Part shown: positions 12,251-24,300 of the stretch, one piece after another
Numbering within the stretch: position 1 is the first letter of the stretch
How the letters are laid out: every line of letters starts with the position of its first letter
DNA from: Trichoplusia ni
Taxonomy: Eukaryota; Arthropoda; Insecta; Lepidoptera; Noctuidae
Assembly: GCF_003590095.1 (NCBI RefSeq)
Contig: NC_039497.1
Location: 5,638,691 to 5,702,690 of the forward strand
Length of the DNA stretch: 64,000 nucleotides
Reading direction: 5' to 3'
The notes under the pieces: generated by a model
What the model saw: only the letters and a program-made list of their open reading frames with translations
Database searches by the model: none
What the model was told of the DNA's origin: nothing
Position numbers and translations under genes: made by a program

Positions 12251-12641
12251 TAGCTAATATATGTATGTTCCTTCATCTATCCTTAAGATTATTATGAAAC
12301 CTGCTATACAGTAAGCAGGTTTCATGAAAGTTACAATGAAACTCTAAACATTGTTCTAATTATTATCTCCAAATTGGATGTAAGGTACCTAATTTACAAT
12401 CATTTGTACAATACATGATTAACATCGGTGTAACCAAGAATAATGGCGTAACCAAACAATTACTTAGGAGCGAAGTAATTACACTACTACAGGCATATGT
12501 GAGTCTTTGCTGAATTATCTATGCCCAAAACTTAGCGATCTATGTATATGACTTAGGTAGGTATATCAATCTAGGTCAGGTTTTTTTCGAAGACTTATAG
12601 GATTTGATAATTGTTCTGTGTAAGATATAGGTGGCCAAGTG

Positions 12642-12815
12642 TATCAATCAATCAAAATCAAAAGTCATTTATTCAAATTAGGCTACTAAGGATCTTGAAG
12701 GTCAGATTACGTTGGACAGCAATCAGTTACGCCTACCCTTCACCGCTTCCTAAGTGTTTTTGCTGAAAGAAGAAACGGTGAAACAAACTCACAACGCAGC
12801 ACGCTGTCTTTCCGT
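12642..12815 (-). mobile_element. 3' end of a non-LTR retrotransposon
   Basis: On the minus strand it ends ttgaataaatgacttttgatt followed by TTGAT-type repeats, as Jockey/L2-type elements do. No coding part remains. Confidence 0.5.
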
Positions 12816-12975
12816 TTACAATATTATAATAGATACTCTATTTTAATATTGTAACAACAAAATAAGTGTGTAGGCACGTGTGTCTAAATGACCCATTGTT
12901 GGGAAAGCTTCTGCCCACTCATACAAAGTCTGCGTATATCATAACACTTTTTCACTATATTTACCTGCACTTTCT

Positions 12976-13203
12976 TCACTTACTTCGATCATCGCAATCA
13001 TTTGAATGATCCACGAATACTTGTTCTGAATCTAGGTGCCATGTGACCCTCGCGTCACTTACATTAAACTCCTTAGTGTGGGCAGCTATTCTAGAAACTA
13101 TATAGCCCTTATCAGTAACATGGGCATACAAGCTAGTTCTATAGGCAAGCAACTCCATTGTTCGTTTCAAAATACTCTCTAAATACAAGGCAGAATTGTA
13201 CAT
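12976..13203 (-). CDS. Candidate first coding exon, product not recognised
   Basis: A 75-codon open frame starts with a true ATG at 13203, preceded in frame by a stop, and ends HSNDCDDRSK. A good donor (cgaa|gtaagt) sits just before the stop, so the frame could be an exon spliced onward. Residue use looks protein-like (SLYAHVTDKGYIVSRIAAHT; ARVTWHLDSEQVF). I do not recognise a family. No following exon was found on the minus strand down to the non-LTR-like tail at about 12642-12815. It could be a first exon of a gene whose other exons are far away, a decayed gene piece, or chance. Confidence 0.3.
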   Translation of the reverse strand: MYNSALYLESILKRTMELLAYRTSLYAHVTDKGYIVSRIAAHTKEFNVSDARVTWHLDSEQVFVDHSNDCDDRSK

Positions 13204-14091
13204 CCAATGATTCAGTTTAAATCATACTATAGGTAACTAACAAAGTACAAAAGTTGGTCTAAACTGGTTCCGAAGTTATCTTGATAATATCGTGACAAAT
13301 TCTCCGAATCCAAAGTTGTCAGTTGTCACCTTTACAAAACGGTTGTCCGTAGAAACTCCGTTATCGGTGACCTTAGCGAAAAGTAATCCCCATTTACACA
13401 GAACTGCGACAATGACGAATAGCTTTCAACCCGAATAAATGGGTCACAAACCCAACAGTGGGGTAAGTCTACGATGGAAAGTCGGCGATGAAATGATCAG
13501 TTATTAGCCGTTTTTAGATGTCCTAAGAACGAAGACGTCCAAGCGAATTTAAATTTTATTTAGTTACAAATAGGATTTATTGCGCTTCAGAATATCAGAC
13601 GATTACTCTTTTTATTCTGTTAGCTTTTGGTTTTAATATCAGATATAGAGTCCAAAGTAACGGTCTATTGTGTACAAGGATGTGGCAGTTTTAACTTATA
13701 GCGTTTATATAATATTATTAGGAAGGCCTCAGAATGGCTCATCTAGGGGAAGACTCAAAGTCACCAATTAACACTACTTCAATAAATCGAAATGCTCAGT
13801 TCTTTAAACGATAAACATGGCAAACTCATACATTCACAGAGTCATACATTCACAGAATCTTGTGAGGTAACGTCATATAGAAAGGTATGGGAGAAGAAAA
13901 CACGTTGCGCCTACCCAAATAAAATTGCGATAAGGGCAGGGGAATGATGATGATAAATAAAGTCATGTTATGTTTTAATGAATGATTTATAATTTAGATT
14001 ATTCTTTTTATTAAAAACATTCTTTAATAACTTGAGTATGGTATACTCAAATTATTAAAATATGACGTCACCAAAATATTTTATTTAACAT
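13204..14091. other. Gap between candidate exon and gene B: no gene seen
   Basis: Nothing protein-like. Immediately upstream of the 12976-13203 candidate exon the DNA is less AT-rich than average, compatible with a 5' region, but no core promoter element stands out. Confidence 0.3.
14080..14085 (-). promoter_or_regulatory. Gene B polyadenylation signal
   Basis: AATAAA on the minus strand lies 7-12 bases after the gene B stop. As for gene A, this implies a very short 3' UTR. Confidence 0.5.
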
Positions 14092-15594
14092 TTACAAATT
14101 AGATTTAATTTTGGTTGTCTTCACTTCAATATCGATGTAGCCGTACGCGAGTGTCACATTCACCTTACCGTCACTAAAGGTACCATTTGCAAGGATCCTG
14201 CCTTTTGAAAACGGGAATCCCGGCGGTACTACGGGTAATAAATTAATGTTCCGCAGATAATACTTTCCCTGAAATAAGACACATAACAAGTATATTAATT
14301 TAAGTAAATTTTTAAATACATAATTGGATTCACCATTTTTTTTATTTATTTTTTTGTTAAATTTCAATTGTGAAGGTGTTCAATTTTACAATTTAATCAT
14401 AACTGTTTCTTTTCTGAATTCTGAACATATCGTTCCTTAATTTAAGCATATTGTATTTAATGTTCGATATACTTAGCTATACCCTGGGTGGTAAACATAT
14501 GCCACTGAACTACTAAACGGCTGGACCGATTTGAGTGTTTTTTGTATGCATTAAGATTGCAACCTGGATGGTTCAGATTTAGGAACGGAGTTCACTGGAT
14601 CAGCTAGTGAAAGTTCAAAGTATAGTACTTACAGGCGGAAAGGGACACGTTTGATTATTCAAAGCAATTCTAATTGGAGATCCAAGAAACTTATTATCTT
14701 TTATCAATTCGCAAAAATTGAAATGCATCTCAATGAAACTGGGACGATAACGGTTCGTTAGGAATTGGTTGAAGTATACACTTATCTGTAAATAAAAACT
14801 TTACTTTACTTTCTACTGTAGGGGTTAAAAGGAGACCTTTGGAGACGGGTATTGCATCCCACCACCAGATCCACTAACAGGACAAGAGGCCCTGCACGTC
14901 CCGAAGAGTGAGAGATGGGTTCTTTACGCCCACTCCTCAAGGAATAATCCTAAAGAACTAAGGCTTGCCAGAGTCGCGCAGAGCATGTCTGAACGATTCC
15001 GTGACTCTGGTTTAGGCTATGGTAGGGGCCCGGGGTGTTTCAGTTGGCGAGGGTCCGCAGCACCCACATTAAGTAGCCTCTTCACGGACAATAAAAATAA
15101 AGTTTGTCAAAAGAAATGAATCTTAGAAACTTGACTAAATTGCAATGCTTACAATTTTTCACACTTACGTAAAAATAAAAAGAAAATTGCCAAGAAATTG
15201 ACTTACCGAAGTATGTTCGTCGATTGTAAAATTTGTGTCTGCGAAGAAGTCAATGTAGTACCTCGGATCTTTTCGATTGATACGGCGACTAGTCGTGGTA
15301 AAGTTGTTTACATATATCGGATTAAAATACTCTATAACAGGACGCTCGGTACTTATGTAACTATACTGTAAAAGAAAACAGAATTTCATCTTAAAAATGT
15401 AGTTTGAGAAAAAAGAAATAATTTTCAGATGTGACTAAACATACAAGGACTCCGGTTTTGAACGAAATTATCTAAAATAGCAATAAAATAACTTAAAAAT
15501 CATATAAGACAAAACAAAAGGTACTCACCGTCTCCACAAAAAATCTTTGGAATTCAATGCACCAAGAAATTATTAGGACCAGTTTCAAAATCAT
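14092..15594 (-). CDS. Gene B: secreted DUF1091/ML-like protein, complete, 4 exons
   Basis: In transcription order the exons are 15594-15529, 15365-15207, 14785-14633 and 14268-14092, giving 22+53+51+58 = 184 residues. Introns are phase 0 with GT-AG ends (donors gtgagt, gtaagt, gtaagt). Exon 1 is a signal peptide (MILKLVLIISW). Exon 2 has two N-F-T sites and RINRKDPRYY. Exon 3 shares the run QFLTNRYRPSFIEMHF with gene A, and 32 of its 51 aligned residues match gene A by my hand count. It keeps the cysteines in NFCEL and TCPFPP. Exon 4 has PPGFPFSKGRI, NGT, NVT and GYIDIEVK. An AATAAA lies 7-12 bases past the stop. The gene converges on A across 8.6 kb. Intron 2 contains a GC-richer foreign-looking block and intron 3 a Helitron-like 3' end. 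Role as for A: probable extracellular lipid or hydrophobic-ligand binding, by family inference only. Confidence 0.9.
14500..14607 (+). mobile_element. Helitron-like 3' end in gene B intron 3
   Basis: The phrase aaacggctggaccgatttga and the end gttcactggatcagctag before T match a second lepidopteran Helitron-like family, also seen ending at 27419. The 5' end is not resolved. Confidence 0.4.
14826..15085. other. GC-richer insert in gene B intron 2
   Basis: About 260 bases with much higher GC than the flanking intron (for example gtaggggcccggggtg; gcaccc). It resembles decayed coding or transposon sequence but has no open frame or clear termini. Confidence 0.35.
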
Positions 15595-15829
15595 TTTTGC
15601 AACAGTTTCTATTCAACTATTCAAGTAATGGAAAGAGTTGTCAGATACATTTACCTAAGTACATATATGAATAAATATTTTTTGGTGAACATCCAATCGT
15701 TTAGTTAGTATTTTTGATCGCAACCACCCGTGAAATTGGTATTTACTTTGCTTATCATAATGGGCATCTAAGGCCTACCTTTTACGTACTTTTGGAAGAG
15801 ATAGCTTTTGATCAACAGTCAAGCTGTCA

Positions 15830-16130
15830 ATTTCAGTCGCTAGAGGCTGACACAGCATTAGAATAAGCAAAGCAAGAATGGCGGACGTAAACTAGGGGAA
15901 AGGCGATGAAAGAGTGTCGAGGTGGTCAGCGAGAGCTGGAGGGTCCACGACTGGGCAAAAGAAGTTAGTCACCATGCAAGGGGTAAATCAAAGCGTTAGG
16001 GAAAAACGAGAGAGCAGGGTATCAGTGGAACCAGCGGGGTGGGCAAAAACGAAAACGGGAGTGAATGAGGCAAGAGCGAGCGCTTAAGGTGTGAAGGTAA
16101 GCAAGAGTGCAAGGGGTAAGCAAAATGTAT
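15830..16130. repeat. G/A-skewed degenerate repeat region upstream of gene B
   Basis: The plus strand is strongly purine-rich and contains loose repeats such as gcaaggggtaaatcaaa and gcaaggggtaagcaaaa, with gcaagag words. It lies 240-540 bases 5' of the gene B start. Origin unknown. Confidence 0.4.
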
Positions 16131-16375
16131 GCCGTAAGCGTTCGTTTATATTTAAAGCAGATATTGTATAGCCGGCCTATATAATGACTGTTCCTGATAC
16201 TATCTCTATAGCCCAATTAATTTGCAGAAAAGAGAATTTAGAATAATTAATACCAGCCCAGCTCGTATTTTATGTGTTTACCGTACCATAATATGATATA
16301 TCACTAGTACAACTACCTGTTTACATTTGAAAAATACAGACCTTTAGATAACTAGCCTACGTCAGGTCAAAGGTT

Positions 16376-16562
16376 TTAAAAAACATCGACTCCCGGGTTA
16401 AGGGATCATTTTAACATTTCATCCTCGTGTTGCGGTTTCACTAGCATTCAATTCACATGCTCGAAGACACCCAGACTCAAGACAAGCATTCGTGGACACA
16501 TATGCTTGTCGCGCTCTGTGGGTTTGGCGTGGTGCCTTTAACCACTCGGCTATTTGTGTAGT
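16376..16562 (-). mobile_element. tRNA-headed SINE, family 1, B box deleted
   Basis: Reversed copy with tcgactcccgggttaag tail, cattcaattcacatg body and gtgggtttggcgtgg head. The stretch that should contain the ggttcgatcc B box is missing (gcttgtcgcgctctgtg). Confidence 0.55.
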
Positions 16563-18274
16563 CAATGATTAAGGAGGCTCCGGTATAATCCGAAAGCTAT
16601 TTGTAATAAATTACCTTTTTCAGTTTTAAGTGCCGATTTTATGAAATACTATACGGTATAATTATAGCTTAAAAAAAATTGGTTATATTTTAAGCTTAAG
16701 ACATCTTCTCAAGGTTTCGTATGTCTTAGCTAAGAAAATAACGGTCGGGCGTTCGTTTTCATGTCAGATGACAAACAGGTCATAGTTTGAGAGCTTGTCT
16801 TGTGACAATATCGCGAGGAGTGAGTAAAAAGATGGGACACGTGTATGCTTGAGACATGGGTTAACAATCTTCGGTGGTTTTAAACCCACAATGTCATCCT
16901 TCCATGACATTAGGACTTATTAAGTGTATGATTTTTACCTTCCTTATGTGATATTAATTATAGAAGATCAGAGTTTGTAAATGCTTCATAATGTTAGACG
17001 TGTATATGCAGTATTTTAATGAATGAATGCTAAAACTACATTTTTTTAAATCGCCTTCTTGTAGAAGCAAATAAATCCTTCAAAAGCTTCTTAAACTGTA
17101 GTATGTTCACAAAGGTACATAAATACGCACATATAATTATTTCAGACGTATGTACAACTAACAAAAAAGAAACCTCAAATTAAATTTTGAATACAAACCA
17201 AAGGTTGTCAGCCCCAGGACGGCGTCGCGCGCGATTCACGGTACGATGAGTACAAATAATGAGCGTGTTACATATACATACACACATACATACATGTACT
17301 GGTGATATATGCATACATACCTTGTATGGTGTGACTACAGACAAAGGCTTAACTCGCAGCGCCGTGTACAAGCCGTTGTTATAAGAGACGGGATCTGCGT
17401 GGTGTTGAGAATTTTTGTAATGCTTAGGTGTGATATAAATTTATATAATGAGTTAAATCGAGTTTCTGAAACAATGAGGCCTAGTAAAGGCCTAGTAAGT
17501 ACCGATCTATGTATACCGTGCTGTAAAAAGTACTCTATGTGTTCTCAAAATCCTAAATTCAATTTTTGTGCCAAATTTCATCATTTTCATTCAATATTTT
17601 TTGCGTGACAGTAACAAATTGTCACATGAACAGACTGTAGAGCTCTTCCACCCTTTCGACAATCATTTTCATCGATAGAAAATAATCGAATCTAAAGTCA
17701 CGTGATTCATCGAATAAAAATGACGTTACTATAAATTTGAGTAATTTCATTGACGATATCAGATATATCACTCACCTAGAGTGGCACGACACTAAAACCA
17801 AAAGAAATGCTTAAAACTAAACGAATAAAAACAAACGATCTTTTTTTTCCTTGTGTCGACTTTCCACTGTCTATTAAGAGAGATAAATGAGTTTGCAGTT
17901 ACCTCGTTAAAATATGCAAGTAAACAAGTGCCGAGCAACATGACAACGACCATGTTTCAATATTACAGTCGATTTCCACACTCTCACGCCTTTGTAGCAC
18001 GTCAGGTATTTTATTCCTTAATTAGTAAATGTACGAGCTTTTTGCCCGACTGCGAACAAAAAGGGTTATTAATAGAGACTTGTAGTCACGTGACAGTGAC
18101 TAAAAAACGACTGGTAATTGTGAAGAAAAGAGATGAAATATTGACGTGGGAAATGTCTGATGAAAATTGACGAACAATGTGTAACTTGTAGAGTTAGAGC
18201 TACAATTATGAGTACTAATGAAAATCCAGTGGTCAAAATTGCACGTTAATGCAATATTATTGAATTATATAATC
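16563..18274. other. Gap: no gene seen; CACGTG-bearing repeat copy
   Basis: Contains a copy of the AAGTCACGTGA repeat (about 17693-17740) and short CATA-type tracts near 17270-17310. No supportable coding frame. Confidence 0.4.
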
Positions 18275-18424
18275 CCGCACTAATGAATTGAGCCCTTGTG
18301 TTGCGGGTTCCATTAACATTCAAGTCACATGTACAAAGGCTTTGGACCATAAACGCTTGTCGGGATCAAACCAGCGATACATTGGGCTTGGCATGGTGAC
18401 TTCAACCGCGCGGCTATCCTTGCA
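18275..18424 (-). mobile_element. tRNA-headed SINE, family 1, diverged
   Basis: Reversed body (tcaagtcacatgtacaaagg), a B box variant (gggatcaaaccag) and the head ttggcatggtgacttcaac. Confidence 0.5.
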
Positions 18425-18871
18425 TATCGTTATCACAATCTAGTATTATTCACACTTAGTATTATCTCTGTACATGTGGTCTCCCTGGCGGTCTACTAGA
18501 TCATTATCTTATTTTCCTTGTTACCTACTATTAGTTTAGCCTCAGCTCTATTCATAGAAGCTATGACATGCCTTGACATTCCTGTTAAGGATTTGATTAG
18601 GACTACATATTTAGATTATGTAAAATTATCATTAAATTATTATTGTTTTCCTTTTTTTTTTGTGAAATATGCTTTGTATATGTATCAACAGTGTAAACCT
18701 CAGCAAAACTTACTTCATTGTAACGTTATTTTATTTTTTCTTCTCTGGAGGTCAGTTTTTATAGAAAACCATAATCATTTTGCTATTTGATACTTGTTTT
18801 GCTAATTTACGCTGTTTTTGCAGACATTCATTTTAATGTAAAATGCTACTGTAAAATTTTATTTTGAAAAG

Positions 18872-19013
18872 AGTAACTTATGGAGTTTCTTGCCGGTTCT
18901 TCTCCATAAGAATGACACTTTGGAACCGTGCAACTAGAGTCAGTAATGTAACGTTTTAAAAGTGCCTGAGATATATTGAAATAAAAACTTTTTGATTTTG
19001 ATTTTGATTTTGA
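18872..19013 (+). mobile_element. 3' end of a non-LTR retrotransposon
   Basis: Has ggagtttcttgccggttcttc, characteristic of lepidopteran Jockey/L2-type 3' regions, and ends in (TTTGAT)n at 18990-19013. Confidence 0.6.
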
Positions 19014-20739
19014 CAATAATCACTACCGACTAATTCATTACCATCAGTTGGTAGAGCAATTTCTCCTCTCCTTAATTTTCCGTCACGTATTGACTCACAT
19101 AGACCACTTTACGTATACCATTAAATTCGTCACAGCGGTCAAAGCTATCGTCGTCGCCTCTCTTTGAGTTTCTCTCCATATTTACATTGTCAGTTCTAGT
19201 TTCAAACGTATCTAGTCCTCTGTATTACGACATTTGACAAGTTTAGAGTCTAGTATCTGCACTACACTTCGTCCTGTGGCAAAATGAATGAACTAGCTGT
19301 GATCTACAGTTTTGCCCGCGGTTTATTAGATACACAAAAAAGAGATATTGAAAGGTTATATGCAGTGATTTAGGTTCTATACAAGTTATATGTTACTGGT
19401 TGGCTATCTTTTGTCCTTGTAGACTCCAGTTGGGCGATTAACGGTAGAGTGTTTTGGGGTGTCAGTTAGTCCAACGGCCAACCTCATCTTTTACCAGAAG
19501 TGCAGAAGTATAAATCATGACAAAAAACATGCTAAATACCTCCCGGTGTTCGCAAAAGAATTATACGTCAAGTCTTTATACAATCAGCTAGGTCCATTTC
19601 AAATTTGATCGAAATTGGTCCATCCGTTTACCGTCTAGCGATACCAAAGACACAACAAATTTCGCAGAAGAATCGATCGTTTAGAAGATCTGTGTGGCAA
19701 ATTATACTTGGACTATAATACAGTGTCTCTCTCTATCTGCTATCTACCAAAAGTTGCAATTGTTCATCCCTACATTAATAATTATGATAAGAGTTTTCAC
19801 CTTGATAAGCAATTACAGCTAGGTACTAAACCCAATTCCATTTCAGTCTGTTGCACTTACAAAGACAAACGGACAGACTAACCAAATTAAAGCTGTATAT
19901 TTCACATGTACATATATAATACATTGTGTACATGAATACATCGTCTATGAATGGGAATTAACAAATTTCTAAAAGAAAGTAATATCCTCAAAAAAATTGG
20001 TGTTCCCGTAGAATTTTTGATAAGCCGAATTTTTTTTTTATATAACTAGTATTCTTGAAGTGTAGAAGAAGGGTAACGGTCCTCTCCGATACTGAAAAAC
20101 AAATTTGCATTCCAATTAGGAAAATGTGACTAAACTTCATACTTTAAATTGTTTTATCTTCGAAAATACAGAAGATTCTTCAAAAACAACTGAGGTGTCT
20201 CTTAAAATGTGTTGTACATTTTTAAATTATTTTCACACAATGGTCTGCCCATCAAATTGTAGCTTTAAGTAAATGCAACATCTGAACACTCCAGTAATAT
20301 TGCATTTAATTTTAATTTGCGCTCGGCCCGCACCATTTCAGTACAGTCGGGTACGAAAACCATTAAGAAGATTTTACTTTGAAAGTAGTTCCACACGATT
20401 AACTTGTAAAAAAACATGGACGTAATTTCAAGTTCTTTATTTGTTGCTGTCAAAATAAAATGATCTGATGACAAATGATGTGGACAATGAAAACATTTGT
20501 TCCGTTTCTGAGTTTCTAATAGTTTGGTTTCCTTTTTCGTTCGTTTGTGCTCGTGCACAAGTATTTTTATTTAGGGTTTAATTTGAATAACCCAGCACTT
20601 TAGTTCCAATAAGCAGGTTCTAAGTTATTTACCTTTCGACAATCTTTTACAGGTATCGCTTGAATGCTCGGGAAGTCCGGTCAAAATAAACACAAAGTTA
20701 TTCACGTTGGTACATTTAAATAAATGATTATAATTATTA

Positions 20740-21009
20740 CTAGCTGTTGCCCGCGACTTCGTTCCCGTGGGTAGAAGAAGATGTAAGTTATGATTTATAC
20801 CCGTCCTGTTTTTCTTTCACATTTTCCATTGTATCTTCGCTCCTATTAGTCGCAGCGTGATGGTTTATAGCCTAAAGCCTTCCTCGATTAATTGTCTACT
20901 AAACACAAAAAGAATTTTTCAATTTGGACCAGTAGTTCCTGAGATTAGCGCGTTCAAACAAACAAACAAACAAACAAACAAACTCTTCAGGTTTATATAT
21001 TAGTATAGA
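20740..21009 (-). mobile_element. Non-autonomous Helitron-like element, 270 bp
   Basis: Plus strand begins CTAGCTGTTGCCCGCGACTT and ends TTTATATATTAGTATAGA before T, the reverse of the 12028 copy. It contains a (CAAA)n tract at about 20955-20982. Confidence 0.6.
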
Positions 21010-21357
21010 TATAGATTAGTATTGTAACCATTTCAATCTAGTTCAAATATAACAGTGGTTTTGCTTCTAATGTAAACATAAATTGCGGTAATTACAACTT
21101 AAACATTACTGTTTGGTTTTCCGGAGTGTTTTATGTATAATTTGTTGGTTAGTTCGTTGTTCTAGTCTGAGTCTAGTGACCTATATTTAGCACTAACTTT
21201 TTACCCGGAACTTAACCGCGTGGATGTCAGCACTGTTTAACTAACCCTGTACTTTAAGTTGTTTAATAAGTCCTAGATTTGTTATTCAAGGGATTTAGCT
21301 ATACCTGTGTCAAATTTTGGAGTTTTTTTGTGGGAGAGAAATAAACATTGGCTACAT

Positions 21358-21396
21358 CCAGAAAAATATGTTATATACTATAACATATTTTTCTGG
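21358..21396. repeat. Perfect 18-bp hairpin, 3-base loop
   Basis: Arms 21358-21375 and 21379-21396 (ccagaaaaatatgttata and its complement). Confidence 0.7.
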
Positions 21397-24300
21397 GTAT
21401 ATTATAGGGTATATTAGGGTAATAGAAAAAATAGAATTAAAAAAAACATTTTCAACTGAAAATTAAGCCTTCCTCCTCTTTTTTCCTATTAACACCTTAC
21501 AATTTACCACAAGGCATTAACAAATTTAGAAACATTTTAAACCACTACAAAGTTTTCAATCGTGTAATATGCACGTTGGCTTTGACTGTACAAGATAGTT
21601 TCAATAGAAAATTGAACGGGTCTGGGCGGCCGACCGTCTGCGTAGACAGGGTTGCCAGCCCCGGGAATTTAAAATTAATTAATCCTGATCGGCGGATTGA
21701 TTAAAAACGGTTTTCAGTTTTTTGCTTGTATGCTTGAGGGATCGAGAGATAGGTATATGATATAACATTGTGTAACGTGGAACTGGAACGGAAAATCGAT
21801 TTTGAAACTTTCGGCCTGTTAGCTGAGTGGAAAAACCTTTGATCTTTGAATATTTTGATTGGGGGTTCAAGGCGTTGTTAATATGAAAAATATTTTATAA
21901 TAGTGAACGAAAACTAGTTTCCAGATTTATTAGCAACAGTAATATAACTGTATTGCAATTAATACTTTTTGGAAGATCCACGTTAAGATACGTTAAATAT
22001 GATAGATTGCGGTCAATAGATTCAGTGTTATTCGTTTTTCACATGAAATTAAAAGTCAAGATATGATAACTCAAATGGAAACAGTTATTTTCTGATTCTG
22101 AGTTGATGATTTCTATTACTATTTTTGCTTATAGATATGTCACACTTAACTTTAAGTACCTATTTTTTTTCTAATATTTTTGAGAAACTAGAATTAAGAA
22201 AATAGCAGAAAACACTTTAGAATATCCAGCAATCAATTCCTAACTTAAAACCACAAAAAAAACCACTTTACCCACAGACTTCAAGAAAACACATCTTTTC
22301 TCTATACACATAAGGGCCCCACAAAACAAATGCAGTTAGTGCCACCCCTAGGGCTGCGATGTCGACAAACACGGGGTCTTTGATACCGCTATTACAAATC
22401 TGAATAACAAAGTCTGCAAATTTGGTCGGCGGGCTTGTGTCTTGTGGACCGGCCGTCACGCCATGTTTTATACATAGACTACATTATAATGGTAATCCTA
22501 TAAATGGAGGACTAGGTTTTACGCTTGGCTTCACACGTTTGCGTTGATGTTAGGTTTTTGTAATGCTACGTAGGCAGCCGAGGCAAGGTTCTGAAGAAAT
22601 TGTTGTGAACCTGGTGTTAGATTTCCTCTCTAGCATTTGTCCAAGACGTATTTTTCCGACGCCAACACTTTTGATAAAGAAAGATAGACGTACAGATATA
22701 TTAAATAGGGTAGAAAATTGATACAATAAAACCAATCATTAAAAGATTTTTAAGATGTACGAAAGAATAATTAATTTAATATTTTATAATGTATTTTTGT
22801 TTTCTTACATCCTGACAACGTTCCTATTTAGCCCTTTTCAACCCTGATCGGTAACTCACAGTGTTATAATGTAGCTAAAGAATCCGAGTCCTTACAACCA
22901 AACTGAACTTCGCTAAGCGACCTTAAATCTAAATTTTAAATCAACCGTTTGCAAAGGGAATTCCGAATATCCAGAATTCTAGACGTTTCTCAGAAAATGT
23001 AAGCACTAAGTAAATAACTCAGGCGAAGTTATTTCAATGAAATTTATTTGAGAAAGAAATGCCGACACGGTTTGGGAGTCACTGTTTTCTTGTTAAACGG
23101 TTTCTAAGGGCTCGATGACACGATTTGGACCTTAGTATATTGCAACACAGGTCTCTGAAACCCAATGACCTAACACTTTTTTTCTGGTTGAAATATGATC
23201 AAATGACACCGCCTGCTTTGGGTTTTATGGAAGTGAGTGTCTGATCAAAATTCTGCCATGTTCTCTTATTTTTCCTTTCCGTACGGGGCCATGGTTTACC
23301 ACCTTTTGTACATTTCCGACTTAAACTTAGACTAAAGAATAAATTCTATTGCTCCTCACTAATAATTCTTATCACAAAGTCAATCATCAAATGACTCCTT
23401 CTTTTTGGGTTGAGCGGAAAGGAGTGTCAATCTCCTACTGATTAAAACCCACCCATGTTCTTTCCTTTGCCCCTCGTGTACCGGGACATGGTAACTCTTA
23501 GCCCGGTAGGCATCGGCCCTAACAGGCCCCACAAAACATAGATGCCTAGACTACGTTACATATCTACTGATGCAAAGCAGCTGGCAAAGGCTAAAATATA
23601 ATTAAAAGTAACATAAAAATCTCTAAATCATACTCATTAATTAAAGTACCACTAATTAGAGTAATTACGGTTACTTGAACACAAAATTAAAACTGCCAAA
23701 ACTTGTTTACAATTTAGACTATTATCTTTTAAAAGCTTAACATATTTTACACAAGCGGGGTAATTAGATTGCGGAAAATAATTTAATTAGTATTACAGTC
23801 ATAAAAAACTACGTGAATAAATGTGTATAACTATATCATATAGGAATATTATTATGGCGAAAGTTTATGTGTCTCTCTTTATGCTAAAACGCCTGGACTC
23901 ATTTTGACGAAATTTTGTGTACATGTAGGTAAAATCTCGGCTTATACTTTTTAGCTAGTGAGATCGTTACCGACATCCATGCCGGTGAAACCACGTGCAA
24001 AAGCTAGTGTTTAATAAAATAAATAAAATTTAATAATAAAGAACAGCTGAATGAATAATCCATTTGAATAATTAGAGTTTTTAATGTACAGTGAATATTA
24101 AACTATTACCAAGAAAAGTATTTATATTGTAGTCAGAGAGTCAAATAAAATACATAAGCCTTCTGAATAAAGACAAGATAAAATAATTTTTATTCCAAGA
24201 ATTTCAGATTTACAATTCACAAAGCACGCCTACCTATCACCACCAAAATATTTTGCAAGTTGTGAACGCGAGGCGGCGCACTGTAGCATATAGCACCATC

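Noticed and set aside
22268..22459. 63-codon minus-strand frame with one hydrophobic segment
   Set aside because: Starts at GTG with no in-frame ATG after the upstream stop, no good splice context and no recognised family.
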